12,763 bases of DNA from Deltaproteobacteria bacterium (GTDB lineage Bacteria > Desulfobacterota > Desulfuromonadia > Desulfuromonadales > JAAYDE01), in contig JAFPZV010000189.1 in the NCBI GenBank assembly GCA_017417085.1, positions 1 to 12,763 of the forward strand, written 5' to 3'. The notes below the pieces were generated by a model. The model worked only from the letters and a program-made list of their open reading frames with translations. It had not been told where the DNA came from and searched no databases. Within the stretch, counting starts at the first letter, position 1; each line of letters begins with the position of its first letter. Positions 1-7,431 of the stretch are shown in pieces. Made by a program: the position numbers and the translations under genes.

Positions 1-133
1 GCAGTTCGGACAGAACCACCAGGTTTGCGCCGGCGGCGGCGGCTTCCGCGATGGCCGCGGCACACTGCTCCCGGTTCAGATCCGGTGCTTCAATGATATG
101 CCGCTGCACCGCGGCTACGGTTTGTTGTCTCAT
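1..133 (-). CDS. Carbon-nitrogen hydrolase (nitrilase family), N-terminal fragment
   Basis: Only the first 44 codons lie in the window; the gene continues past the left edge. The peptide begins MRQQTVAAVQ and ends GANLVVLSEL. This matches the start of nitrilase-superfamily amidases: a first beta strand, a helix rich in Ala/Glu, then the strand usually written GA-x-LVVLPEL, whose Glu (here Glu43) is the first member of the Glu-Lys-Cys catalytic triad. The usual Pro before that Glu is Ser here. Such enzymes hydrolyse amides or nitriles in the cytoplasm; the substrate cannot be told from this fragment. The ATG overlaps the TGA of the sigma-54 regulator (ATGA, 130-133), and AAGGA lies 6 nt upstream inside the regulator's last codons, so translational coupling is likely. 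The Lys and Cys of the triad are outside the window. Confidence 0.72.
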   Translation of the reverse strand, partial: MRQQTVAAVQRHIIEAPDLNREQCAAAIAEAAAAGANLVVLSEL

Positions 134-1521
134 AACAAATCCTTGCTCTCGTCATCGTTCAGGGCGATGCCATATTTTGCCAGCCGGTAACGGATGGAAC
201 GGAAAGAAATGCGCAGAAACTGGGCGGCACGTTTGCGGATGCCGTGGTTTTTCTCCAGTGCTTTCAAAAGGATATCCTTTTCTATCTGTCCAAGATATTC
301 GTCCAGATCCAGTCCCTCGTCGGGAAGCTCCTTCAGTATCTGGGACGGTGTGGAATCGTTGTCGATTTTGTTCTTGAGCAACTGCGGCGGCAGATTTTCC
401 TTATGAATTTCTCTGTCGATGGTAAAAATTGCGGTATGCTCGACAACATTTTCCAACTCGCGGATATTGCCCGGCCAGCTGTAGTCCTTCAAGATCTGCA
501 TGGCTTCCCTGGAGAAAACCAGTTTGCGTTCGGGGGCAATCTTGTTCAGAAAATGCTCCGCCAGGAGCGGAATGTCATCGCGGCGGGTTCGTAAGGGGGG
601 CATTTCCAGCTGGATGACGTTGATGCGATAAAACAGATCCTCACGGAAGCGGTTCTCCGCAACTTCCTGCTCCAGATTTTTGTTGGTGGCGGCAATCAGG
701 CGGAAATCGACGGCAATGCTGCGGATCCCTCCAATCTTGCGGATCTCGCGTTCCTGTAACACCCGCAAAAGTTTGACCTGCATGAGGGGAGGCAGATCGC
801 CAATTTCGTCGAGAAACAGCGTCCCTCCGTTGGCAATTTCGAACAGGCCGGTTTTGGTGGTAGCGGCGCCGGTGAAGGCGCCTTTTTCGTAGCCGAACAG
901 CTCGCTTTCCAGCAGGTTTTCCGGAATGGCTCCGCAGTTGATGGCTATAAACGGTGTTCCCTTGCGTTTGCTGCCGTTATGGATGGCACGGGCCAGCAGT
1001 TCCTTGCCGGTTCCCGATTCTCCGGTTATCAGCACGGTGGCTTTGGTTGGGGCAATTTGTTCAATAATCTCACAGAGCTTCCGCATGGATGCACTCTGTC
1101 CGATGATGTTGTCCCGAATGCTTTGAGCTGCGGAGGAACGTGGACTTGTGTGCGCAGCTTTTTGCCCCAGCGCGTTTTTGATGATGAGACGAATTCTTTC
1201 GTCCTTGAAGGGTTGGGCGATGTAATCATAGGCGCCATGCTTCACGGCGTTGGTTGCTTCTTCAGCATTGGAAACAGCGGTAAGCATGATGACAAGTGTA
1301 TCCGGGTAGTGCTGCCGGATGTGTTTCAGAAGCTGGAAGCCGTTGATGCGTGGCATTTTCACATCACTGATGACCAAATCAAACGGAGCATTGTTGAGTT
1401 CGGCAAGCGCCTGTTCTCCATCTTCCGCAGTGGTGACCTGGTACCCTTCCCCTCTCAGGAGAGTGGAGAAAAACTCCCGTATGCTTTTTTCGTCATCCAC
1501 GACCAGAATGGAATTTTGCAT
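130..1521 (-). CDS. PilR/NtrC-type sigma-54-dependent response regulator
   Basis: A 463-residue bacterial enhancer-binding protein with three domains. The receiver (about 1-120) has the acidic pair Asp9/Asp10, phospho-acceptor Asp53 in ISDVKMP, and the conserved Thr near 81. The AAA+ domain (about 138-375) has Walker A GESGTGKE, the sigma-54-contacting loop GAFTGA, Walker B GGTLFLDEIGDLP and the arginine region FREDLFYRINV. A Fis-type helix-turn-helix closes the protein (GIRKRAAQFLRISFRSIRYRL). The C-terminal sequence and linker (GLDLDEYLGQIEKDILLKALE) resemble PilR, the activator of type IV pilin genes, more than NtrC. The receiver Lys normally found in the KPF motif is Gln (IAQPFK, near residue 103), which is unusual. 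The start ATG follows an AGGGA ribosome site. The gene upstream is a decayed histidine kinase, so the natural phosphate donor seems to be lost. Its target genes are not visible here. PilR is the best guess; other NtrC-family roles are possible. Confidence 0.9.
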   Translation of the reverse strand: MQNSILVVDDEKSIREFFSTLLRGEGYQVTTAEDGEQALAELNNAPFDLVISDVKMPRINGFQLLKHIRQHYPDTLVIMLTAVSNAEEATNAVKHGAYDYIAQPFKDERIRLIIKNALGQKAAHTSPRSSAAQSIRDNIIGQSASMRKLCEIIEQIAPTKATVLITGESGTGKELLARAIHNGSKRKGTPFIAINCGAIPENLLESELFGYEKGAFTGAATTKTGLFEIANGGTLFLDEIGDLPPLMQVKLLRVLQEREIRKIGGIRSIAVDFRLIAATNKNLEQEVAENRFREDLFYRINVIQLEMPPLRTRRDDIPLLAEHFLNKIAPERKLVFSREAMQILKDYSWPGNIRELENVVEHTAIFTIDREIHKENLPPQLLKNKIDNDSTPSQILKELPDEGLDLDEYLGQIEKDILLKALEKNHGIRKRAAQFLRISFRSIRYRLAKYGIALNDDESKDLL

Positions 1522-1549
1522 AGGATCCCTGTTTTTCTCTGATATTGCT

Positions 1550-1800
1550 TTAGTTTAGGGCTGGTAGCGTTATGACGAACCGAGCTCCGCATGTGGGCAC
1601 GTTGATCGTCGCGATGGTGCCATTATGCTGTTTGACAATCAAATACACTGTGAATGGCCCAGATCTGTTTTCCCTGTCCCTGGTTGCGCAAAATGGAACA
1701 AAAATGTTTGCACAAATCTCTTTGCAATACCGGGACCGTTATTGTGTACAGTGAAAGCCTGATTTGCCAATACCCGTGCGGAGAAAAAGGAAAGCCTCAT
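1550..1800 (-). pseudogene. Decayed histidine kinase C-terminus (HATPase domain), PilS-like by position
   Basis: No intact gene is present, but reading frames on the minus strand retain the end of a kinase ATPase domain. One frame (about 1800-1726) gives VLANQAFTVHNNGPGI, resembling the G1 box DNGPGI with Asp changed to Asn. Near 1723-1726 the frame changes. A second open frame then runs to the stop at 1550-1552 with KEICANIFVPFCATR (compare IFxPFFTTK), VYLIVKQHNGTI (compare IVxxHxGxI) and GARFVITLPALN (compare GTxFxIxLP). The frame switch fits loss of one A in the run at about 1721-1723. The G2 box expected as GTGLGLA is ruined: remnants of it fall in the first frame (GTGKTDLG). No dimerisation domain or N-box is recognisable between here and the aroE stop at 1858. 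The remnant ends 28 nt before the sigma-54 regulator, the usual place of its partner kinase. PilS is an inference from that position. Confidence 0.78.
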
Positions 1801-1857
1801 TCCTGCCCGGTTTCAGGGAAGGGCTTTGCCTTGCTCAATCTGCTCATTAGGGCGGGT

Positions 1858-2682
1858 TCAGTCCCGGATACATTGTTTCATCCAACCTGCAGGGGGGTAT
1901 TGTCCCCGCCAGAGGAAAAAAGCTTCTTCACCTTGCGCGGCCAGCATTCCTGTGCCATCGACCACCCGTTTTCCGGCGGACTGGGCCGCCCGGGTCAATG
2001 GGGTCCCCTGTGGAGAATAGACCAGATCGTATACATGGGGAGGTAGGAACGATTCCTTGCCATCGAACCAGCATTCCCCCTTCATGCCCACCGGTGTGGC
2101 ATTGATGAGCAGATCAAAGTTCGGCATTTCCCCCAGGAGGGATGTCTGGTCATCTGAAAAACAAACAAATTGGGTGTCCTCGAATCGGGGCGCAAATTCG
2201 TCGATCAGGTGGCGGCAGACAGTTTCACGCCGGTCAAAAAGCGTGATGTGAGCGGCTCCGGCCTGAGCCAGTCCCACAGTCACCGCCCGTCCTGCGCCGC
2301 CGGCCCCGAGGAGCAGAATTCGTTTGCCCTTTGGAGCGAAGTTCAGTTCATGCTGCAGGGAGCGCATGAAGCCCAGGCAGTCCGTGTTGTGGCCGACAAG
2401 ATGCCCGCCACGGTTGACGATGGTATTTACTGCTCCAATGAGCTGCGCCTCCGGCGCCAGTTCGTCAAGCAGTTTGAGCACGGCCTCTTTATGCGGAATG
2501 GTAATGTTGACGCCTCTGATATTAAGTGCCCGCAGAGCGGCAACAGCTTCCGAAAGACGATTGGGGTCGACCAGGAAGGGCACGTAGACTGCATCGATCC
2601 CCAGTTTTTGAAAGGTGCGGTTATGCATCTGGGGGGAACGGGAATGGGCAATGGGATAACCAAAAATTCCATAAATATCCAT
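1858..2682 (-). CDS. aroE: Shikimate dehydrogenase AroE
   Basis: Reduces 3-dehydroshikimate to shikimate in the cytoplasmic shikimate pathway. From the chosen ATG the protein has 274 residues, normal for AroE. Visible motifs are the shikimate-binding Ser14 and Ser16 (AHSRSP), catalytic Lys65 (IPHKEAV), catalytic Asp101 (HNTDCLGF), the nucleotide-binding loop GAGGAG (126-131), the INATPVGM strand and the C-terminal substrate Gln in GMLAAQGEEAF. The start at 2682 is preferred because AGGA lies 5 nt upstream and family members begin close to YGIFGxPI. A longer in-frame ATG at 2718 has no ribosome site and adds 12 unconserved residues. After the second Rossmann strand the motif is FDRRET rather than the NRT of NADP-dependent AroE; it looks more like the NRRD of YdiB-type enzymes, so cofactor choice may differ. 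It lies 51 nt after ribF in the same direction. Confidence 0.93.
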   Translation of the reverse strand: MDIYGIFGYPIAHSRSPQMHNRTFQKLGIDAVYVPFLVDPNRLSEAVAALRALNIRGVNITIPHKEAVLKLLDELAPEAQLIGAVNTIVNRGGHLVGHNTDCLGFMRSLQHELNFAPKGKRILLLGAGGAGRAVTVGLAQAGAAHITLFDRRETVCRHLIDEFAPRFEDTQFVCFSDDQTSLLGEMPNFDLLINATPVGMKGECWFDGKESFLPPHVYDLVYSPQGTPLTRAAQSAGKRVVDGTGMLAAQGEEAFFLWRGQYPPAGWMKQCIRD

Positions 2683-2733
2683 GATATTCCTGCGTTGGCC
2701 TCTTGTTTTCAGACCCATTTTTTTTGAGTTTTT

Positions 2734-3681
2734 TCAAGAACGGCGCTTTTCCTTTTGCGGATGGTGCAGCAGGGCGCGTGCCTGAAGGACGTCCTGCTCA
2801 ATGGCGGCGTGCAGCGCCTCTGGCGAGGAGAAAAGCTTCTCGTCACGCAGCCGTTTGATGAAGCGCACAATCAGCCGTTCTCCGTAGATATTTTGGGCAA
2901 AATCCAGAATATGCACTTCGACGCTCAGCTTTTGGCCGGAGAAGGTGGGATTGGAACCAATGCTGGCCACTCCCTTGTGGATTTGCCCTCGGAGTTCGAC
3001 TCGCACGGCGTATACGCCGCAGCCAGGCAGAATTTTGGGATCCGGTTCCAGATTGGCGGTTGGAAAGCCCAGTTGCCGGCCGCGCCGGAAACCGGAACGG
3101 ACAATTCCGGCCAACTGGAAATCCCTTCCCAAAAAGGCCGCGGCTTCCTCCACCTGTCCCGATGCGACAAGTTCCCGTATGCGCGTGGAACTGTAGATTC
3201 GGCCGTCGTGCTGGACCGGCTCCAAAATGCGAGTTGCAAAGCCCAGATCTTTTCCCCAGCGAATCAACGCAGCACTGTCCCCGGTTCGTTGCCATCCGAA
3301 ACGGTAGTCTTGCCCGACGACAAGAAAGCTCAAGCCCAGTTGGCGCACCAGAATGTCCTCGACGAATCTTTTCGCCTCCATTCGGGCAACGGCAGTGGTG
3401 AAGGGGATGCTGAGCAGGAGTTCTATGCCCGCTCCGGCAATCAATTCTTCCTTTTCCTCCTGGGTGGTCAGACGGCGAGGCGCCCGTTGCGGCGCCAACA
3501 CTTCCAGCGGGTGCGGTACAAAGGTCATGACCGCCGGGCGTCCCTGAATCTTGCGGGCGTTTGCCACAACGTGTCGGAAAATTTCCTGGTGGCCCAAATG
3601 CACACCGTCGAAGTTGCCAATGGTCAGGATCGTATGGTGCAGGGGAAAGCGTGGATCATCGAGGCTGCGAATAATTTCCAT
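2734..3681 (-). CDS. ribF: Bifunctional riboflavin kinase / FAD synthetase RibF
   Basis: Phosphorylates riboflavin to FMN and adenylates FMN to FAD in the cytoplasm. The 315-residue product matches the usual 305-315. The N-terminal nucleotidyltransferase domain shows GNFDGVHLGH (22-31, HxGH type) and SSTRIR (164-169, the ISSTxxR motif). The C-terminal flavokinase domain (about 186-305) shows GFPTAN (205-210), the GVASIGSNPTF strand (237-247) and VEVHILDF (254-261), whose Glu is the likely catalytic base. The start at 3681 (MEIIRSL) fits the family. An in-frame ATG at 3756 would add 25 residues encoded by a perfect hairpin and an A-run, so it is not credible. Only a weak ribosome site (GAAG) precedes the chosen ATG. 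No FMN riboswitch signature is seen upstream. It sits between a DUF1015 gene and aroE on the same strand. Confidence 0.94.
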   Translation of the reverse strand: MEIIRSLDDPRFPLHHTILTIGNFDGVHLGHQEIFRHVVANARKIQGRPAVMTFVPHPLEVLAPQRAPRRLTTQEEKEELIAGAGIELLLSIPFTTAVARMEAKRFVEDILVRQLGLSFLVVGQDYRFGWQRTGDSAALIRWGKDLGFATRILEPVQHDGRIYSSTRIRELVASGQVEEAAAFLGRDFQLAGIVRSGFRRGRQLGFPTANLEPDPKILPGCGVYAVRVELRGQIHKGVASIGSNPTFSGQKLSVEVHILDFAQNIYGERLIVRFIKRLRDEKLFSSPEALHAAIEQDVLQARALLHHPQKEKRRS

Positions 3682-3717
3682 TGGTACTTCGTCTTTCTTT
3701 GCTGGGACAGCTGGATC

Positions 3718-3764
3718 CCATAACGGGTACCGTCCACGGTACCCGTTATGGCGCATTTTTTTTT
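3718..3764 (+). terminator. Strong hairpin plus T-run, terminator-like on the plus strand
   Basis: A perfect 14-bp stem pairs 3718-3731 with 3738-3751 around a six-base loop (3732-3737). It is followed by GCGCA and nine T residues (3756-3764), so it reads as an intrinsic terminator for plus-strand transcription. The flanking genes, DUF1015 (stop at 3779) and ribF, are both on the minus strand. In their direction the element is an A-run followed by a hairpin with no T-run after it. It may block antisense transcription, or serve as an RNA-processing or 3'-end-protecting stem for the DUF1015 message. The hairpin is seen directly; its function is inferred. Confidence 0.55.
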
Positions 3765-3778
3765 GTTCAGTCTTTGCT

Positions 3779-5095
3779 TCAGGCCAATTTGTTGAAGATG
3801 AGTCCGCTTAACAGCTTGGGGTAGAAGTAGGTAGATTTCTGCGGCATTTTACCGCCGTGATTGGCTACCTCTCGAACTTCACAGATTCTGGTCGGGTTGA
3901 GGAGGAAGGCCATTTGCGCTTCGTTTTTTCGGACGGCGTGCAGAGCCTCGGCAAAGTTGTTGACATATCGGATATATTTTTCGTTTCGTTGATCTTCCTC
4001 GGAAATATGGAAAAGGCCTTCGAAGATCAGCTTGTGCAGGATGGAAATGTCCAGGGTTTTCAACTGTTGGGGAACATTTCCCTGAAAATGTTTGTCCATG
4101 ACTTCCAGATCGCGCAGGGTCATAAAGTAGAGCTTTCTCCCGCCGGGATACCATGCAAAGGTATGTTTTTTCTCGGCGAGCGTATTGCGAACCCGTTTGC
4201 ATGAAACCGGATCGTCGGCATCGAAAGCATCCGGCTGGACCACGAAGAGGGGGGCGACCTTGTCCAGGAAGCTTGCCTCGTCCATTGCATCCAGCCGGGA
4301 CAGGAGGCGATGGATGGGAAATACCGTCAGCCCCGGATCTTCCATGTTGCAAAAATACATCAGGGCATAGTTGAAAAGTTCCCGGCCGGTATAGTCCGGC
4401 ATCTGTTCGCGCATAAGATCCCGGTAGCGTAACGCCGTTTCGTAGCGATGATGGCCGTCGGCGATGAGCAGCGGTTTGTCGTTCAGCAAAGTACGGCAAA
4501 TGGTTATTGGGCTTTCGTCTGTCACGCGCCACAGATTGTGCTGCTCGTTGTTGTAGCGGACGGCGATATCCGGTTCCCGTTTGCGGTGGTGGTTCAGGAT
4601 CGCCTCCAGGGCAAATGTTGGATCGGAATAGAGGGCGAAAATTGGGCTCAAATTGGCCTTGCAGGCTTTCATCAGCATGAATCGGTCGTTTTTGGGACCA
4701 TCCAGCGTGCGTTCATGCGGTTTGACTGTCCCGGTAGAGAAATCTTCCAGCCGCACCAGCGCCAAAAATCCCCTGCGGGTAATCGGGGCGCCGTCTTCAT
4801 CCTGGTACTCCTGATCGTAGATATAGATGGCAGGTTCTGCATCCTGTACCAGAATACCGTTGCCAAGCCATTCGTTGAGGGTTTGGGCCGAGCGGGTATA
4901 ACGGTTGGAGCTTTCAGTGTCTTCGGGCGTGGTTTTGCCCAGAATCAACCGCACCACATTGTAGGGATTTGAGGAGTAGAGTTCTTCCTGCATCTCTTCC
5001 GAGATGCAGTCATAGGGAGGCGCCATGACGCTTCTTAAATCCCGGATCTTGTCGCGATTGAAAAGAATGCCGCAAAAAGGAATAATTTTGGCCAT
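3779..5095 (-). CDS. DUF1015 family protein
   Basis: A 438-residue soluble protein of the DUF1015 family, close to the family's usual length. Conserved segments visible are RSVMAPPYDC (21-30), NPYNVVRLILGK (43-54), KPHERTLDGPKNDR (125-138), IADGHHRYETAL (211-222), CNMEDPGLTVFPIHRLL near the middle, and the C-terminal signature MPQKSTYFYPKLLSGLIF. No signal peptide or membrane segment is seen. The biochemical role is not established. From general knowledge, relatives are often found beside serine-biosynthesis genes and the family has been linked to ParB/SerK-like folds, but no serine gene is present here, so I assign no reaction. The start is well supported: AGGAG lies 6-7 nt upstream of the ATG. 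It is followed by a strong hairpin and then ribF; the preceding gene on this strand is lptG, 91 nt away. Confidence 0.9.
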   Translation of the reverse strand: MAKIIPFCGILFNRDKIRDLRSVMAPPYDCISEEMQEELYSSNPYNVVRLILGKTTPEDTESSNRYTRSAQTLNEWLGNGILVQDAEPAIYIYDQEYQDEDGAPITRRGFLALVRLEDFSTGTVKPHERTLDGPKNDRFMLMKACKANLSPIFALYSDPTFALEAILNHHRKREPDIAVRYNNEQHNLWRVTDESPITICRTLLNDKPLLIADGHHRYETALRYRDLMREQMPDYTGRELFNYALMYFCNMEDPGLTVFPIHRLLSRLDAMDEASFLDKVAPLFVVQPDAFDADDPVSCKRVRNTLAEKKHTFAWYPGGRKLYFMTLRDLEVMDKHFQGNVPQQLKTLDISILHKLIFEGLFHISEEDQRNEKYIRYVNNFAEALHAVRKNEAQMAFLLNPTRICEVREVANHGGKMPQKSTYFYPKLLSGLIFNKLA

Positions 5096-5186
5096 ATAGA
5101 GCTCCTTTGCAAGTCAGACAGAAGCGGCGCGTCGTCGTTCCCGGCAAGGGGAAGAGAGAGAACGCACACTCTGTTGGATGGAGGCG

Positions 5187-6269
5187 CTACTGCTCCAGAT
5201 TCAGAAAAAGTCCTATCCCCAACAACATGAAAATAATATTGGCCGACCAGGCTGCCACCAGCGGCGGCAACAGCGCGGAGTAGCCAAACGCGGTCAGCGT
5301 GGCCTGGGCGAAAAAGTAAATCATTCCCACGCCAACACTGATGGCCATTCCCATGGCGACGCCGGCTCTCCGGCTGTTGCGCAGTGCGAAGGGAATGCCG
5401 AGTATGACCATGATGAACGATGCGAAGGGTACCGCCAGCCGGCTGTGCATGTCTACACGGTAGCTGGTGGCGTCAAATCCTTCCGCCTGAAGACGGTGGG
5501 CCAGGTGATGCAGCTGGCGATAGTTGAGTTCATCCCGTTTGGCGTTGACCCTGCGGAATTCTTTGGGGGGCTTGTGAAAATCGATTGGAGTTTTTTGCAG
5601 GCTGGCGAATTCCAGCAAGGAGCCGGTTTGGGGATCGAAACGGCGCCGGATCACCTGGTCGGCAATCCAGGCCCCCTCATGGTACGTGGCACGGTTGGCC
5701 TCTTCGTATGCGACAATCTGGAAACGTTCATCCATGGTGTAGATGGCCACACCCTGCAGAATCATTCCCTGCGGCTCCAGCGAGGTGATGTGCACCAGCC
5801 GGTTTTTTTCCCGCATCCAGGCGCCGCCTTCCTTCATGAATGTCAGCGGTTTTTTCCGGATTTCCTGATAAAGGATGTGGTTCATCTTTTCCGTGGTAAT
5901 GGGCAGCAGGTACTCGTTGATGGCAAAGTTGGCGGCAACAACCAGCAGCGCCAGCACAAAGATCGGCGTAAGGACCCGCCGCAGGCCCACCCCGCCGGAA
6001 AACATGGCGATCAGCTCACCGTTGCGCGAAAGGCTGGCGACGGTAAGAAAGGAACCCAGGAGAACTGCTAACGGTGTGACCTGAGAAAAGATCATCGGCA
6101 GTTTGTTGAGAAAAAAAAGCAGGCATAACGACCAGGGCGCGTCGTTATCGATAAAATTGTCAAGCTTTTCGATAAAGTCTACCAGCAGATAGACGCCGCT
6201 GAAGGCCGCCAGCGCCAGAAAAAAAAAGTTCAGAAAACGGGTGATCACATAGCGGTCAAGAATGTGCAT
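5187..6269 (-). CDS. lptG: LPS export ABC transporter permease LptG
   Basis: One of the two inner-membrane permeases of the LptB2FGC complex that extracts lipopolysaccharide and passes it to the periplasmic bridge. The 360-residue protein has the family architecture: three N-terminal membrane segments (about 10-35, 50-80 and 98-122), a periplasmic beta-rich domain (about 125-265) and three C-terminal segments (about 270-292, 300-322 and 330-356). Typical sequences are MHILDRYVITRFL at the start, QVTPLAVLLGSFLT after segment 2, and LAVPFASFIMVILGIPFALR in segment 4. The start overlaps the end of lptF by 14 nt, with GGAG 8 nt upstream, so translation of the pair is probably coupled. LptF and LptG are paralogues; this copy is called LptG because it is second in the pair and by its N-terminus. 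Confidence 0.88.
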   Translation of the reverse strand: MHILDRYVITRFLNFFFLALAAFSGVYLLVDFIEKLDNFIDNDAPWSLCLLFFLNKLPMIFSQVTPLAVLLGSFLTVASLSRNGELIAMFSGGVGLRRVLTPIFVLALLVVAANFAINEYLLPITTEKMNHILYQEIRKKPLTFMKEGGAWMREKNRLVHITSLEPQGMILQGVAIYTMDERFQIVAYEEANRATYHEGAWIADQVIRRRFDPQTGSLLEFASLQKTPIDFHKPPKEFRRVNAKRDELNYRQLHHLAHRLQAEGFDATSYRVDMHSRLAVPFASFIMVILGIPFALRNSRRAGVAMGMAISVGVGMIYFFAQATLTAFGYSALLPPLVAAWSANIIFMLLGIGLFLNLEQ

Positions 6270-7431
6270 GGGGATGTCTCCGCAACAGTTTGCCCGTGAA
6301 GAGCGCGATCAGTCCGGTCAGCCAGCGCGGCGCCATTTCCGCGGCGGCTGCATGGTAAAGAAACAGGCCCGTGAGCAGGAAAAAAAGATCGGGGAGCCAC
6401 AACACGCCCAGTGGCATCTGCATATGCTCCAGACAGAGCGTTTCCGAGAAGGAGGAGAGCAGGTGATAGGCGAGAAACACGACCAGCGAAAAGGAAAAAC
6501 CGCCCATTCGGCCGGAGCGTGGCGAACAGATCCCCAGGGGGATTCCTATCAGCACGAACAGCAGGGGCACTATGCAGAGCGCCAGCCGTTTATGAAATTC
6601 GACGTCCATCTGGCGTTGCTGCTTGGGCGTTGATCCGGTACCCGTCAGAATTTCCTGGAAGGTCATTTCTTTGGGGTTGAGGCGCGGCGCCTTGCCCTCG
6701 CTTTTATCCGCGAAACTGAGATTCAGATCGTAATTGGCGAAATTCATGACGCGGTAACTGGTGTCCTTGCCGCTGAGTGCATGGTTGTGCAGTGCGCCGT
6801 TTTGCAGCAGGATGGAGAAAGTCATGGCGCTCTGGTTGGAGAAGAGTCTCCCGCTTTCTGCAGAGATGGTCGAGGTAATCTCGGGATCCCGGTTGTCGTA
6901 CAGAAAAATTCCACGCATCTGGCCGTTCTGTTCCACTTCGCGGGCGAACAGCACCACATCTTCGAAATCGTGAAAGAAGACCATCGGCTCCAGTCCCTTG
7001 CCAATACGGTTTTGCAGGATCTGGAAAACCTGGGCCTTGAAATTTTTTCGTCCCAGGGGTTTGGCGTAAAACGAAATGCCTGCGAGAACAACTGTTGTAA
7101 TAAGCGCTATGGCGACAATCGGTCGCGTCATGCGCCATAAGCTGATGCCGGCCGCCTTCATGGCCACGATCTCGTGATCGGTGGAAAGACGTGAAAAGCC
7201 GATGAGGATACCAATGAGAAAGGCCATGCCCAGTGTAATGTCAAAGAACGATGGAAGCAGGTAGAGAAAGAGCATAGCGATATCCCGGATCGGGACGCCG
7301 CGGTTGATGATCAGATCCGTCAGCTTGAGGAGGTTGCCCATCAGCAGGACAAACGACAAAATTGCCAGGCTGATGGCCATTGGGGCAAGTACTTCCTGGG
7401 AGATATATTTGGAAAGGCGCCATGTCGTCAT
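6256..7431 (-). CDS. lptF: LPS export ABC transporter permease LptF
   Basis: Partner permease of LptG in lipopolysaccharide export, inner membrane. From the ATG at 7431 the protein has 391 residues. It begins TTWRLSKYISQEVLAP and has three N-terminal membrane segments (about 15-37, 52-82 and 101-123), a periplasmic beta-jellyroll region (about 125-295, including VVLFAREVEQNGQMRGIFLYD) and three C-terminal segments, the first being LALCIVPLLFVLIGIPLGICS. A TTG seven codons upstream could extend it, but YjgP/YjgQ proteins start close to the chosen Met. No strong ribosome site is visible for either start, so the exact start is uncertain. It is the first gene of a long minus-strand run and diverges from the IHF-like gene across a 362-nt gap. 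Confidence 0.88.
   Translation of the reverse strand: MTTWRLSKYISQEVLAPMAISLAILSFVLLMGNLLKLTDLIINRGVPIRDIAMLFLYLLPSFFDITLGMAFLIGILIGFSRLSTDHEIVAMKAAGISLWRMTRPIVAIALITTVVLAGISFYAKPLGRKNFKAQVFQILQNRIGKGLEPMVFFHDFEDVVLFAREVEQNGQMRGIFLYDNRDPEITSTISAESGRLFSNQSAMTFSILLQNGALHNHALSGKDTSYRVMNFANYDLNLSFADKSEGKAPRLNPKEMTFQEILTGTGSTPKQQRQMDVEFHKRLALCIVPLLFVLIGIPLGICSPRSGRMGGFSFSLVVFLAYHLLSSFSETLCLEHMQMPLGVLWLPDLFFLLTGLFLYHAAAAEMAPRWLTGLIALFTGKLLRRHPHAHS

Noticed and set aside
1572..2046. Plus-strand open frames over the kinase remnant and aroE end
   Set aside because: No domain similarity; the minus strand carries ordered kinase motifs there instead.
2683..2718. Longer aroE start at 2718
   Set aside because: No ribosome site, an A-run directly upstream, and unconserved extra residues. 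The ATG at 2682 has AGGA at good spacing.
2755..3723. A 322-codon open frame on the plus strand opposite ribF
   Set aside because: It mirrors the RibF frame codon for codon, has no recognisable domain, and RibF is certain. It is an antisense shadow of a GC-biased gene.
3682..3756. Longer ribF start at 3756
   Set aside because: The extra 25 codons are mostly the hairpin region; the family N-terminus fits the start at 3681.
3682..3764. FMN riboswitch ahead of ribF
   Set aside because: The hairpin lacks the conserved RFN-element sequences; it is a simple stem with a T-run on the other strand.
5178..6071. A 297-codon open frame on the plus strand opposite lptG
   Set aside because: Low-complexity His/Gln/Gly-rich translation with no family match and no ribosome site; lptG on the other strand is well supported.
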